A DNA stretch of 59,161 nt from Nannocystineae bacterium (GCA_007133195.1 SLNH01000048.1:1-59161); one strand, 5' to 3'; counted from the first letter of the stretch, positions 7,900 to 16,284 are shown. Numbers and translations are program-made. Notes: a model not told the origin generated them from the sequence alone.

Positions 7900-8466
7900 A
7901 GTTCCGCGGGCGTCTTTGCCGGCTTGTCGGACGGCCTGAGCGAGCTCCGCTTTCGTCATTCGGCTTCGCCCGTGGATGCCGAGCGCGCGCGCGCGCCGGT
8001 AGAGCGCCGCCTTGGTCGTGGCGTCGTCTTCGCTTCCGAGCTCCCGCATCGCCTGCCGAACCGGAGCCGGCCAAGGCACATGGGTGCGCCCGCGTGCCTC
8101 GGCGCGGGCCTTCGTCCGCTCAGCCTCGCGCCGCTCGCTCTCGCTCAAGCGATGCCAGACTTGGCGCGGGAGATAGCGGCGCGTCCCGGCCGGCGTGCGC
8201 GCCCGCGGCGCACCGCTGCGTGTCGACCACTCCTGGGCTGTCCAGCGCTCGAGCGAGCGAGCCGCACGATCCTTGCCCCCGCGGTAACCGCCGCCCCGAC
8301 GCTCATACTCCTGAACCAAAAACTGGCTTTTCCGCGCGCTCCACTGTCCCGGGCGCCCGCCCTTATCCGACGCTTTGATCTCCGCCTTCAGTCGCTCGCG
8401 CAGATCGGGATCCGTGTAGCGGTTTCGACGCCCGTCACGTGCCACATCTCCGGTGATGCATGGCAC
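7894..8466 (-). CDS. DUF5872-like protein with SAP/HeH-like C-terminus
   Basis: 190 residues. The conserved block RYTDPDLRERLKAEI, ASDKGGRPGQWSARKSQFL, REYERRGGGY-type sequence, RSLERWTAQEW and RRYLPRQVW is the DUF5872 family pattern as I recall it. The C-terminus (about 150-185; LGIHGRSRMTKAELAQAV) resembles SAP/HeH or Rho-N helix-extended-loop motifs used for nucleic-acid binding. The protein is very basic. A GTG at 8445 is an alternative start, in which case the palindromic sequence at 8446-8473 would be upstream control sequence. The function is unknown; DNA binding or a small chromatin-associated role is inference. Confidence 0.72.
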   Translation of the reverse strand: MPCITGDVARDGRRNRYTDPDLRERLKAEIKASDKGGRPGQWSARKSQFLVQEYERRGGGYRGGKDRAARSLERWTAQEWSTRSGAPRARTPAGTRRYLPRQVWHRLSESERREAERTKARAEARGRTHVPWPAPVRQAMRELGSEDDATTKAALYRRARALGIHGRSRMTKAELAQAVRQAGKDARGTR

Positions 8467-8473
8467 GTGCCAC
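8436..8473. repeat. CACGTGCCAC direct repeat and TGGCACGTGCCA palindrome
   Basis: CACGTGCCAC occurs at 8436-8445 and 8464-8473, 28 bp apart, and the second copy lies in a perfect 12-bp palindrome (8461-8472). The element covers the start region of the DUF5872-like gene and could be its operator. Confidence 0.4.
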
Positions 8474-8584
8474 CAGAGATCGCGCCGCGGTGTATCGACG
8501 CAGCGGAAATCCGCAGATTCCCGCAGCGCGCGGTTGTGGGCTGAACCACTTCTACCGGGGGCCGAATGTAGTTAGGCTGCGCTC

Positions 8585-8716
8585 GTGGTCGGCACCAACG
8601 TCGGCAGCTATGAGCTGGTGAGCAGGCTCGGCCAGTCGCACCAGCGACGCCGATTCCAACAACGAGGACGACGAGGAGCCTTTGGCAGCCGCCGCCGAGA
8701 CGCCCGTTCCAGGTAG
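8585..8716 (+). pseudogene. 5' stump of a Ser/Thr protein kinase gene
   Basis: From GTG 8585 the frame reads VVGTNVGSYELVSRLG, which is how myxobacterial Hanks-type kinases begin just before the glycine-rich loop. It then runs into unrelated basic residues and stops at 8714-8716. The overlapping +1 frame from ~8630 reads SDADSNNEDDEEPLAAAAETPVPG, an acidic linker that would suit the far end of a kinase and leads straight into the next gene. The picture fits an internal deletion that removed the kinase domain and joined both ends out of frame. Confidence 0.55.
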
Positions 8717-8723
8717 TAGGGTC

Positions 8724-9740
8724 GTGATCGTCATGGCTTTCGCCGTCGTCGCCGGCCTTGCCGCGCCCGCCCGCGCCGATGAAACGGAGGCGGAGAAAGC
8801 CTTTGCGGAGGGTCGCGAGCTTTTGGAGCGCGGCACATACGCCGAAGCCTGCGAGGCGTTCGCGCGCAGCCAGCGCCTCGATCCAGCGCTGGGCACGCTC
8901 TTGAACCTCGGACTCTGCCACGAGCGGCTCGGACAGCTCGCCACCTCTCACGCGAAGTTCCGCGCGGCCGCCGACCTCGCGGCGCGGGAGGACGACGAAA
9001 CCCGAAAGCGCGTCGCGCAGGAGCGGGCAAAGGCACTCGAGCCGCGCCTCATAAAGCTCAAAATCGAGCTCGAAGGCACACCTCCACCCGGGCTCGAAGT
9101 CGCCGTGGACGATCGCGACGTGACTCGGGAGCTCGGCGAGGCCCATCCGGTCGATCCGGGCCGCTACGAGCTCGAAGTCGCGGCGCCTGGACGCCAGGCG
9201 TGGCAGCGAACCATCCGCCTGTTCGGGGAAGGGACGACGGAGATCGTGACGATCCCCGAGCTCGAAGAGAAACCCGATGATGCCGGAACCGAGGCGCGCG
9301 AGCCCGAAGGCGAGTCGGCTCGCGACGGGGCCGGCGCGGCGCCGCCCGGCCCCGAACCGCCCGGCCCACCCGAAGCGCCGAGTGGGCGAGGACAGGGCTG
9401 GCGCGTGGGCGGGATGACCACGGCGGGGGCCGGCGTGGTCGCTGCCGCGACTGGGCTTGCATTCGGGCTTCACGCGCGATCGACCTGGCGACGGTCGAAG
9501 GACTATTGCGACGGAGACCGCGTCTGCAGCAGCCGAGGCAGCGCTCTCGCCGCCCGCGCCGAGCGCTCCGCGGATCTCTCCACGCTCCTCGTAGGCGCGG
9601 GGGTCGCAGCCGCCGCGACGGGCGCGCTCCTTTGGCTAACCGCCCCCTCGTCCGATCCCGCGTCGCCCTCCTCGTCGGCTCGAGTCGTGCCCGAGGCTTC
9701 CAGGGAGAGCATGGGCGTATCGATCCGCGGACGCTTCTGA
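8724..9740 (+). CDS. TPR and PEGA-like domain envelope protein
   Basis: About 338 residues from GTG 8724 (ATG 8733 possible). A hydrophobic signal segment ends APARA-DE; TPR-like repeats follow (AEKAFAEGRELLERGTYAEA, FARSQRLDPALGTLLNLGL, CHERLGQLATSHAKF). After them comes a PEGA-like beta module (VDPGRYELEVAAPGRQAW), a Pro/Glu/Gly-rich linker, and two C-terminal hydrophobic helices flanking a Cys pair (KDYCDGDRVCSSRG). This architecture is common next to Ser/Thr kinases in myxobacteria; here the kinase is only a stump. It probably spans or attaches to the inner membrane. Confidence 0.75.
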   Translation: MIVMAFAVVAGLAAPARADETEAEKAFAEGRELLERGTYAEACEAFARSQRLDPALGTLLNLGLCHERLGQLATSHAKFRAAADLAAREDDETRKRVAQERAKALEPRLIKLKIELEGTPPPGLEVAVDDRDVTRELGEAHPVDPGRYELEVAAPGRQAWQRTIRLFGEGTTEIVTIPELEEKPDDAGTEAREPEGESARDGAGAAPPGPEPPGPPEAPSGRGQGWRVGGMTTAGAGVVAAATGLAFGLHARSTWRRSKDYCDGDRVCSSRGSALAARAERSADLSTLLVGAGVAAAATGALLWLTAPSSDPASPSSSARVVPEASRESMGVSIRGRF

Positions 9741-9773
9741 GCGACCTCCGCGGCGACAAAGGTACCGAAAGCG

Positions 9774-10805
9774 ATGTGCGTGTCCAAAACCCAACTCATC
9801 TGCCTCACCGCGGCGCTCGCCGTCGGTGCGGGGTGCCGTCAGGTCCTGGGCATCGATGAGGTGGTCCGCACGTCCTGGAGCGAGGCGACGCCGGACGCGG
9901 AGTCGCCTTCCCCCAGAAACAGCCACGCCCTTTCGTACGACGCCGCGCGCCAGCGCGTCGTCCTGTTCGGCGGTCGGAGCGAGGATGACGACGAGCTCCA
10001 AGACACGTGGGAGTGGGACGGCGCGTCGTGGAGCGAGGCGGCGACCAGCGCCGGCGCCCCGCCGGCGCGCCGCGCTCACGCGCTCGCCTATGACGCCGCG
10101 CGCGAGCAGGTCGTCCTGTTCGGCGGCCTGGGCGAAGGCGATGACGAGCTCAGCGACACCTGGACGTGGGACGGAGCGGCTTGGACCGACGTCACGCCGG
10201 ACGAGGGCTCTCCCGCTGCGCGGCAGGGCCACGCGCTCGCCTACGACGCTGTCCGCGAGCGGGTCGTCCTGTTCGGGGGCATTGCAGAGCCTTTGAATTT
10301 CTTCGGCGACACGTGGACGTGGGACGGGGAGACATGGGAGGAGGTCACCCCGCCTTCGGGTTCGCCCGAAGCCCGGGAAAGCCACGCGCTCACCTACGAC
10401 GACTTGCGCGAACGCGTCGTTCTGTTCGGCGGCAGCGATGAGCCCTTGAACCTCTTGAACGATACCTGGGAGTGGGATGGATCGGAGTGGAGCCAGATCG
10501 AGCCTGCGGGGCAGTCACCCGAAGCCAGGGGCCTGCACGCGCTCACCTACGACCCGACACGCAGCCGCGTCGTCCTGTTCGGAGGGCTGCCCGACGATTT
10601 GCTGTTGCGTCGCCTAGACGATACCTGGGAGTGGGACGGCGCAGCTTGGACCGAAAGCGAACCGGACCTAGCCGCGCCTGCCGCGAGATCCGGACACGCG
10701 CTCGCGTACGAGGGGGCCTCTCGGCGGGTGCTGCTGTTTGGCGGCTACGATGGTTCGGACAGGTTCGCCGATACCTGGCTCGAAGGGCCTCCGCTCGGGG
10801 AGTGA
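9774..10805 (+). CDS. kelch-repeat lipoprotein
   Basis: 343 residues. A short signal (LICLTAALAVGAGC) is followed by CRQVLGIDEV, a motif seen after the lipobox of many myxobacterial surface lipoproteins. The body has six kelch-type beta-propeller blades with the recurring pattern HALxYDxxRxRVVLFGG then DTWEWDGxxW, about 55 residues apart. AAAGG lies upstream of ATG 9774. It starts 33 bp after the TPR gene on the same strand and may be co-transcribed. It is likely a surface-exposed propeller that binds a ligand; no catalytic residues of galactose oxidase are evident. Confidence 0.85.
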   Translation: MCVSKTQLICLTAALAVGAGCRQVLGIDEVVRTSWSEATPDAESPSPRNSHALSYDAARQRVVLFGGRSEDDDELQDTWEWDGASWSEAATSAGAPPARRAHALAYDAAREQVVLFGGLGEGDDELSDTWTWDGAAWTDVTPDEGSPAARQGHALAYDAVRERVVLFGGIAEPLNFFGDTWTWDGETWEEVTPPSGSPEARESHALTYDDLRERVVLFGGSDEPLNLLNDTWEWDGSEWSQIEPAGQSPEARGLHALTYDPTRSRVVLFGGLPDDLLLRRLDDTWEWDGAAWTESEPDLAAPAARSGHALAYEGASRRVLLFGGYDGSDRFADTWLEGPPLGE

Positions 10806-10825
10806 ACCCGAGCGCCGGCGGTAGA

Positions 10826-11248
10826 TCACTCGGTGATGAGCACCGGCTCCTCGCCCTCGGGCACGTGCTTCATCGACACCGAGTTGATGCAGTAGCGCAG
10901 TCCCGTCGGCGGCGGTCCGTCCGGGAAGACGTGACCTAGGTGCCCGTCGCAGCGCGCGCAGCGCACCTCCGTCCGCACCATGCCGAACGAGTGATCTTGG
11001 TATTCCGCGATCGCCTGATCCGACAGCGGCTCAGTGAACGAAGGCCAACCCGTACCGGACTCGAATTTTTCGCCGGACCGAAACAGGGGATTACCGCACC
11101 CCGCGCACGCGTAGATTCCTGGCTCCAGGGTGCCCAGAAAGCAGCCGCTGCCCGGGGGCTCGGTGCCGTGGCCGCGCAGCACGCGGTACTCCTCGGGGGT
11201 GAGCCTTCTCCGCCACTCCTCGTCGGTAAGCTCCAGCTTGTCAGTCAT
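10826..11248 (-). CDS. msrB: peptide-methionine (R)-S-oxide reductase MsrB
   Basis: 140 residues from ATG 11248, chosen for AAAGGAG 8 nt upstream. It reduces methionine-R-sulfoxide in proteins with thioredoxin. Seen: zinc-binding CxxC pairs Cys48/Cys51 (CAGC) and Cys97/Cys100 (CARC), the substrate segment SGTGWPSF, and the catalytic cysteine Cys120 in RYCINSVS. The Cys-Gly-Asn motif variants all fit the zinc-containing branch. There is no signal peptide, so it is cytoplasmic. It is convergent with the kelch gene. Confidence 0.96.
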   Translation of the reverse strand: MTDKLELTDEEWRRRLTPEEYRVLRGHGTEPPGSGCFLGTLEPGIYACAGCGNPLFRSGEKFESGTGWPSFTEPLSDQAIAEYQDHSFGMVRTEVRCARCDGHLGHVFPDGPPPTGLRYCINSVSMKHVPEGEEPVLITE

Positions 11249-11364
11249 CGATTCGCTCCTTTGCAAAACCTAGCACGCCGCCGCGTCACCCGGCAGCGCG
11301 CGACCCCCACGAGGCGTACCCTCGGCGTCCAACCGCGCGGGCTCACCCCACCGAATCGTGACGC

Positions 11365-12543
11365 CTAAAAAGCCCGGCGGGTAAGGAACTCGCCTTGTGA
11401 GGTATGGACCCAGATGGTTCCGTCTGGGTGCGCAGCTGCGCCCGTGACGTCGCAGTCGCAGGTCGTGTCGCGGTAGCCCACAGCGAAGCTCTCACCGCCG
11501 TCGGTGGACTCGTAAATTCCGATCCCCACGCCACCGGAGCCTTCGTAAACCCCGGCGACGACCACGTGGCTTCCGCTCGCCGCGACCGCTCGAAAATCAC
11601 CAAAGCCGTCCGGAACGCCGCCTATCTGGTCGAAACTGCCACCGCCCGCGCTGTGGTATAGTTGGCGGTTTGGTCCCGCGGCCCAGATGGCGCCCTCCTC
11701 GGTTACGACGATGCTCACGAGCCTGCCGCCTTCGCCATCGTGAGCCTCGTCCGTGAGGTCTTGCGTAACCCAATTTTCGCCAAAGTCCGTAGAGACGGCG
11801 ACGTTGGCGTCATCGGCCTGTCCCGACAGCGGTCCTCCCACGGCGGCGAGGGTGCCGGCTGCGTAGTCGAGATCCGTGATCCCCGGAAATCCCGTTCCCA
11901 GCTCGCGGCGCTCCCACACCTGTCCGCCATCCTCGGTCGTAAACACGTGGTCACTGCTGTCGCTGGCGACGGCCGCCGCGGCTTCACTCGCAGCCGCGAG
12001 CCCGCGGAGCGTCCCGCCGCCCGGCTGCTCCTCCGGCTCCGCGAACGGCTCCCCTCCCGAGCTCACCCACATCCTTTCGATTCCGCCCGCGAGCACCCAT
12101 GCGCTGTCATCGGACCCCGCCGCGACGTCGCGGGGCGAAACCGGAAAGCCGTGGTCGGCCCAGGTATCGCCGCCGTCGTCGCTCCGCCAAAGGAAATCCA
12201 GCTCCGCCGCCATCCACCCATAGGATGGTGAAAAGTCCATCGCCCGAGCGACGGCGCCGGAAGGACCGCCCTTCGTTGCCCAGCCGGTGAGGCCGCTGTC
12301 GGCATCGACTGCCCCGTCTCCGGAGCCGGCGTCGCCGCCGCCTCCTGATGCGCCGGCATCAGAGCCAGGCTGTGTTCCTTGCGAGTAACACACGCCCTCG
12401 ATGCATTCCTGGCCGTCTGGGCAGCCGCGATCCGCGCACGCGAGCCCCGCCGGCGGCTCTGGCGGATCGAAACAGCCAAGCAGCCCCCACACGACGACCG
12501 CCGCCGCGGCTGCGACGGCCCTTGTGTACACGGCGGCGCTCAC
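11365..12543 (-). CDS. lipoprotein with Asp-box (BNR/sialidase-like) propeller
   Basis: About 392 residues from GTG 12543 (GTG 12531 also possible). A lipoprotein signal (AAAAAVVVWGLLGC) is followed by a small Cys-rich module (CADRGCPDGQECIEGVCY), an Asp/Gly/Ser linker, and a propeller with repeated Asp-boxes: SDDGGDTW, TEDGGQVW, STDFGENW and STDGGESF. These resemble sialidase/photosystem-assembly-type propellers, but the catalytic Arg triad of sialidases is not visible. It is probably a surface binding protein. It is separated from the next upstream gene by ~157 bp without features. Confidence 0.8.
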   Translation of the reverse strand: MSAAVYTRAVAAAAAVVVWGLLGCFDPPEPPAGLACADRGCPDGQECIEGVCYSQGTQPGSDAGASGGGGDAGSGDGAVDADSGLTGWATKGGPSGAVARAMDFSPSYGWMAAELDFLWRSDDGGDTWADHGFPVSPRDVAAGSDDSAWVLAGGIERMWVSSGGEPFAEPEEQPGGGTLRGLAAASEAAAAVASDSSDHVFTTEDGGQVWERRELGTGFPGITDLDYAAGTLAAVGGPLSGQADDANVAVSTDFGENWVTQDLTDEAHDGEGGRLVSIVVTEEGAIWAAGPNRQLYHSAGGGSFDQIGGVPDGFGDFRAVAASGSHVVVAGVYEGSGGVGIGIYESTDGGESFAVGYRDTTCDCDVTGAAAHPDGTIWVHTSQGEFLTRRAF

Positions 12544-12700
12544 GGCGCGGAAGTATAGGGCTCCTTCGGAGAAGCCGAAATACCGAAAGCCTCCAAGGCC
12601 GCCTCGAGGCGCCGCCGGCGCGAGGCGAAGCACACGAATCCCGCTACTTCCGCCGCGCCCTCACAACCGCGGCGACGCCGCGAAACCGGTGGGCACGGAG

Positions 12701-13705
12701 CTATGCGCCTCGCCCGAACCACCGCGGGATGATCGCGACATAAATGACCATCCCGCACAGCTCGATGAGCGATTGCAGTACCACCACCGCGACCGCCACC
12801 TCGGCCAGCCCGGGCCACGCGAGGATGAGCGGCAACATGACGAATGAGTTTCGCGAGCCCAGACTGAACACCAGCGTGCGTGAAGCTCTCGCCTCCAGTC
12901 GTGCGAGCCGCGCGGCGGCCGCGGCGATGAAGGGAACGGCGACGAGGTAGGCCACGAAGAGCAAAGCCACGCGGGCGAGCTCGCCCGTGGATCCAGCGAG
13001 CCCGTGCGCCTCGGAGGCCGCGACGACAAACAGCACCAGCGCGAGGAGCGGTATCGGCAGGACATCGGTCTTCGATACCGCGCGCTCGAGCCTCGCGCGT
13101 GAACTGGCGACGGCGCGGATACCCAGCGCCAAAACGAGCGGCAGGACGATAATGCCGAGGAGCGCGCGGACAAACGGCTCCGCTCGTAAGCCGTCCGAGA
13201 TCTCCGGCCCCACCATCACGACGAGAAAAATGGGCAAAAGCAGCATCTGCGCGACCAGCACGACCGGCGTCGCCGCGGTCGACAGGTGTGCGTCGCCCTT
13301 GCCGAGGTGCGAAAACGTGTTGAACCAGTCGATACACGGCGCGAGCAGAACGAGCAGAAACGCGAGCCGAATCGAGGGATCGTCGGGAAGGAGCCAGGAC
13401 AGGCCCCACACGACGACGGGCACCGCGGCGAAGTTGGCCGCTAGCACCGCGGCGAAGAACCTGCGGTGAGCGAGCGCGCGCCGTACTCCCCCCACCGAGA
13501 TCTGCAAAAACGTGGCAAACAGGAGCGCCGCGAGGAGCGGCCAGACGAACGGACCGAGCGCATCGCCAAGCGCGGGCTGGTAGAGGCCGAGAAACAGGCC
13601 GGCGGCGACGGCGGCGGCGTACACCACCACCTGCCAGCGTTCGAGGCGCGCCCTCCCCGCGGACCATTGTGGTTCGGCGGGCGGGCGCTGCCAGTTAAAG
13701 CCCAT
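12701..13705 (-). CDS. arsenite/ACR3-type efflux transporter (bile acid:sodium symporter superfamily)
   Basis: 334 residues with about ten transmembrane helices. APCIDWFNTFSHLGKGD near residues 122-138 carries the membrane-embedded Cys (124) and the HLGKGD segment like the CT(A)MxxxWSHLxKGD motif of ACR3 arsenite permeases. The C-terminal half has FSLGSRNSFVMLPLILAWPG, also typical of the family. It would export arsenite or a related oxyanion across the inner membrane. No arsR or arsC lies nearby, so substrate assignment is tentative. It starts 37 bp downstream of the RF-1-like gene and is probably co-transcribed with it. Confidence 0.82.
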   Translation of the reverse strand: MGFNWQRPPAEPQWSAGRARLERWQVVVYAAAVAAGLFLGLYQPALGDALGPFVWPLLAALLFATFLQISVGGVRRALAHRRFFAAVLAANFAAVPVVVWGLSWLLPDDPSIRLAFLLVLLAPCIDWFNTFSHLGKGDAHLSTAATPVVLVAQMLLLPIFLVVMVGPEISDGLRAEPFVRALLGIIVLPLVLALGIRAVASSRARLERAVSKTDVLPIPLLALVLFVVAASEAHGLAGSTGELARVALLFVAYLVAVPFIAAAAARLARLEARASRTLVFSLGSRNSFVMLPLILAWPGLAEVAVAVVVLQSLIELCGMVIYVAIIPRWFGRGA

Positions 13706-13742
13706 CCGTGTCCTCGCTTCTCCGCTCGATCGTTGCTTTTGG

Positions 13743-14132
13743 CTAGGACGTCGGATCGTCGCGGCGGATCGCCTTTTTGCGGGCGTGCCGCTTCTTCGAC
13801 TCGAGACGCCGCCTCTGCGAGCCTCGCGTGGGGCGGGTCGGCTTGCGCGGCTTTTGCGCTCGCGCCAGATCGGCGAGCGCAGCTCGGAGCCTGGCGAGGG
13901 CGGTGGCCCGATTTTGCGCCTGGCTGCGCCGCTCGGTCGCCGTTACGGAGACGCCGCTCGGGGGATGAACGAGCCGCACGCCGGTCTCTCGGCGATTGCG
14001 GTGTTGTCCGCCCGGACCGCTTGCCGCGAAAAACGTCTCCTCGCATTCGGCGAGGAGGTCGCCGTCGTCGAGGAGTTTCGCCCGCCTCGCTGCCTGCCGT
14101 GTGGGAACATCGACCGCCATCCGCTCGCCCAT
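13743..14132 (-). CDS. RF-1 domain (GGQ) peptidyl-tRNA hydrolase-like protein, ArfB/PrfH type
   Basis: About 129 residues from ATG 14132 (ATG 14120 also possible). The catalytic GGQ loop of class I release factors is present as SGPGGQHRNRRETGVRL (GGQ ~41-43), followed by ERRSQAQNRATALARL and a highly basic C-terminal tail (RRRLESKKRHARKKAI) like the ribosome-entering tail of ArfB/YaeJ. There is no codon-recognition domain. A role in hydrolysing peptidyl-tRNA on stalled ribosomes is inferred from the family. It lies immediately upstream of the transporter gene. Confidence 0.85.
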   Translation of the reverse strand: MGERMAVDVPTRQAARRAKLLDDGDLLAECEETFFAASGPGGQHRNRRETGVRLVHPPSGVSVTATERRSQAQNRATALARLRAALADLARAQKPRKPTRPTRGSQRRRLESKKRHARKKAIRRDDPTS

Positions 14133-14239
14133 GGTGCGTCGCCGCGAAAGCGCCTGCAAGCCCGCTCAAGCCTCTCGCGGCGCAACGGGACACGACGAGG
14201 CATCGAAGCGGCGGTATCGCGCCCCCTCGACTCTTCACC

Positions 14240-14812
14240 TCACGACGGGCTCGGCGCGGCGCCTTGTGGCGCGGGCGGGATGCGGCCACGTTGGCTCATG
14301 GCAGCCGCGGCGGCTCGGCGGTGGCGCGGCCGATCGCGCAGCTCGCGCTCCGTGCCCACATAAGGCACCCGCGTTCCCATCACGTGATCGAACCATGGGT
14401 GCGTCACGCACCAGTTCGCATCTTGCTTCGGCCCCATGTGATGATCGTAGTGCCACGGCAGATGCCGGCGCGCCCATTCCGGATCCTGGTGGGCGCGTTT
14501 GTGCTTGCGGTAGTAGTTGGCCGCGCTGTAGATGACGGTGCCCGCGAAAAACGGCGCCACCGGCAAAAGCGGTACCGCCGCCAATCCGACCGCGGTGAGG
14601 CCGAGCGCCTCCTTGCCCTGACCGTGCCACCCCCATACCGAGCGATCGTAGCTCGGATCGAAATGGCCGTGGCGACGGACGTTGCGGTGGTGATCGTGCC
14701 AGTGAAAGGACCACTCGCTCTGCTTGTTCTTGCCGAGCCCGTGTAGCACGTGCTTATGAATGATCCATTCGCCGGCGTTCGCGAACGCGAGGCCCAAGGG
14801 AATGCCTATCAT
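14240..14812 (-). CDS. fatty-acid-hydroxylase-like di-iron membrane protein
   Basis: 190 residues from ATG 14812, chosen because GGGAGGAG lies just upstream; the in-frame extension is not protein-like. Histidine clusters that would hold two irons are present: HKHVLH (19-24), HWHDHH (37-42) with HGH soon after, then HYDHH and HPWFDH near 135-155. There are two hydrophobic spans between clusters. This is the fatty acid hydroxylase/sterol desaturase pattern. It is divergent from a TetR gene with a palindrome in the 71-bp gap, so lipid modification is probably controlled by that regulator. Confidence 0.82.
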   Translation of the reverse strand: MIGIPLGLAFANAGEWIIHKHVLHGLGKNKQSEWSFHWHDHHRNVRRHGHFDPSYDRSVWGWHGQGKEALGLTAVGLAAVPLLPVAPFFAGTVIYSAANYYRKHKRAHQDPEWARRHLPWHYDHHMGPKQDANWCVTHPWFDHVMGTRVPYVGTERELRDRPRHRRAAAAAMSQRGRIPPAPQGAAPSPS

Positions 14813-14847
14813 CGCGCGCTCCTCCCGTAACGGACAGCTTGAATAAC

Positions 14848-14863
14848 GTGACCGCTTAGTCAC
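14848..14863. promoter_or_regulatory. palindromic operator between hydroxylase and tetR genes
   Basis: GTGACCGCTTAGTCAC has 5-bp inverted arms GTGAC/GTCAC with a 6-bp spacer, in the middle of the 71-bp divergent gap. Position and symmetry fit a TetR-family operator that controls both genes. Confidence 0.55.
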
Positions 14864-14883
14864 CATTCTACCCCCCGCCCGAT

Positions 14884-15570
14884 ATGTCAAGTCGAAAACC
14901 GCCACCGCCCCGCGTGGAGCCCCCAAACGTCCCTCGGGAGCGTCCGGGCCCCGCCGGAGGCCGCCGCGATGCGAACCGCCGCAGACGCCTCGCCGAGCTG
15001 TGCGCCGCCGCCGAGGAGCTGTTTTTGGCCGAAGGCATCGCCGCGGTGACCGTCGATCAAATCGTGGCCCGCGCCGGCGTGGCCAAGGGCAGCTTTTACC
15101 GCTACGTACGCGACACCGAAGAGCTCGTGGCCACGATGATCCAGCCGCTCGCAGACGCCATGCGCGCCGCGATCACATGCGCACACGCGGCGCTCGAAAG
15201 CGCCGACGCCGCCGCCACGCTCACCGCGATCTACCGAGACCTCGCCGCGCAGCTCGCCGACGCCGCGCTGGCGCACCCGGGTTTGACGACCATTTATCTC
15301 CAGGAGGCGCGCGCGCCGCGTGTGGGTCCGCGCCGTCCGATCTGCGCGCTATCCGACGAGGTCGAGCGCGCCGCGGTCACGCTCACCCGCGCCGCCCGGG
15401 ACCACGGGCTCCTTCGCACCGACTACGACCTTCGCGTGAGCGCGCTCGCCGCGATCGGCGCGGCAGATCGCATCCTCTTCGCCCATCTGTCGGACGAGTT
15501 TTCCGGCGATCCGCGCGATACCGTCACCGATCTCGTGAGCGTCATCCTCGACGGCGTCCGCAGCCGCTAA
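14884..15570 (+). CDS. TetR/AcrR-family transcriptional regulator
   Basis: 228 residues. A Pro/Arg-rich N-terminal 30 residues precede the helix-turn-helix (RLAELCAAAEELFLAEG, VDQIVARAGVAKGSFYRYV), then a C-terminal ligand domain that looks like the TetR_C type with LQEARAPRV. A later in-frame start is possible because the first 25 residues look poorly conserved. It is divergent from the di-iron hydroxylase gene, which it presumably represses through the palindrome at 14848-14863. Confidence 0.9.
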   Translation: MSSRKPPPPRVEPPNVPRERPGPAGGRRDANRRRRLAELCAAAEELFLAEGIAAVTVDQIVARAGVAKGSFYRYVRDTEELVATMIQPLADAMRAAITCAHAALESADAAATLTAIYRDLAAQLADAALAHPGLTTIYLQEARAPRVGPRRPICALSDEVERAAVTLTRAARDHGLLRTDYDLRVSALAAIGAADRILFAHLSDEFSGDPRDTVTDLVSVILDGVRSR

Positions 15571-15700
15571 CCAGCCGACACCGAATCGCAACACGACGAA
15601 ATCCCTGCGAGACCACGACTCTCACCTCGTCGGGCGAGCGTTTTCCCGCGGGGCGAGCGCACCGCGCCTGTGAACCGATGGCGGCGCACCGCGACCGTCG

Positions 15701-15728
15701 TTGACCTTTTGGGAAAGGGCTATAAACT
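15701..15728 (+). promoter_or_regulatory. putative sigma-70-type promoter of rnk
   Basis: TTGACC (15701-15706) and TAAACT (15723-15728) with 16 bp between, 42 bp before the rnk start codon. It is unusually AT-rich for this region. Confidence 0.5.
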
Positions 15729-15770
15729 GGCTGATTGTGCGCCGCCTTGCGGTGCGAAAGGAGTGCCTCC

Positions 15771-16208
15771 ATGCACGCGTTCGAAGCCCCGAACTCCGAG
15801 CTGCCCGAAATTCACGTCACCGAGCAGGACCTTCGTCGGCTCCGGGCGGTCGTCGATCAGTACGCGCACGGGGAGCTCGCCGAGAGCGCCGACGCGCTCG
15901 ACTTCGAGCTCGAACGCGCCCGCATCGTGGCGCAACGAGAGGTCCCCAGCGACGTCGTCACCATGCGCTCGCGAGCGGTCTTCGAGAACCTCCAAACGGG
16001 GCGCCGGCGGGAGCTCGAGCTCGTGTACCCGAATGAGGCCGATCCGTCGGCCGGCAAGGTCTCCATCCTCGCTCCAGCCGGGGTGGCGCTTCTCGGGCTG
16101 CGCGTCGGCAGCACCATCTCCTGGCCGATGGGCGGCGGCCGCTCGGCCAGACTCAAGCTCATCGAAGTCTTGTACCAGCCGGAGCTCGCCGGCGAGCTGG
16201 ATCGGTAG
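15771..16208 (+). CDS. rnk: Rnk-like nucleoside diphosphate kinase regulator (GreA/GreB C-terminal fold)
   Basis: 145 residues from ATG 15771, behind AAAGGAG. An N-terminal helical segment (VTEQDLRRLRAVVDQY) is followed by ELERARIVAQREVPSDVVTMRSRAVFENLQTG and the GreA/B C-terminal-like FKBP fold ending SILAPAGVALLGLRVGSTISWPMGGG. This is the Rnk order. Rnk proteins bind RNA polymerase in the secondary channel and affect NDP kinase level; the short coiled coil suggests binding without cleavage stimulation. It is preceded by a recognisable promoter and followed by a strong hairpin. Confidence 0.9.
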   Translation: MHAFEAPNSELPEIHVTEQDLRRLRAVVDQYAHGELAESADALDFELERARIVAQREVPSDVVTMRSRAVFENLQTGRRRELELVYPNEADPSAGKVSILAPAGVALLGLRVGSTISWPMGGGRSARLKLIEVLYQPELAGELDR

Positions 16209-16233
16209 GTAGGTCGTTCGCCCGCGCGGCGAG

Positions 16234-16280
16234 CCGGCGAGCGCCCAGCCGAAAATCGGGCTGGACGCGCGACTCGCCGG
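16234..16280. terminator. large bidirectional hairpin terminator
   Basis: Outer arms CCGGCGAG (16234-16241) and CTCGCCGG (16273-16280) enclose inner arms CCAGCC/GGCTGG with an AAAA-containing loop. It fills the gap between convergent rnk and the TPR lipoprotein gene. Confidence 0.65.
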
Positions 16281-16284
16281 AGCT

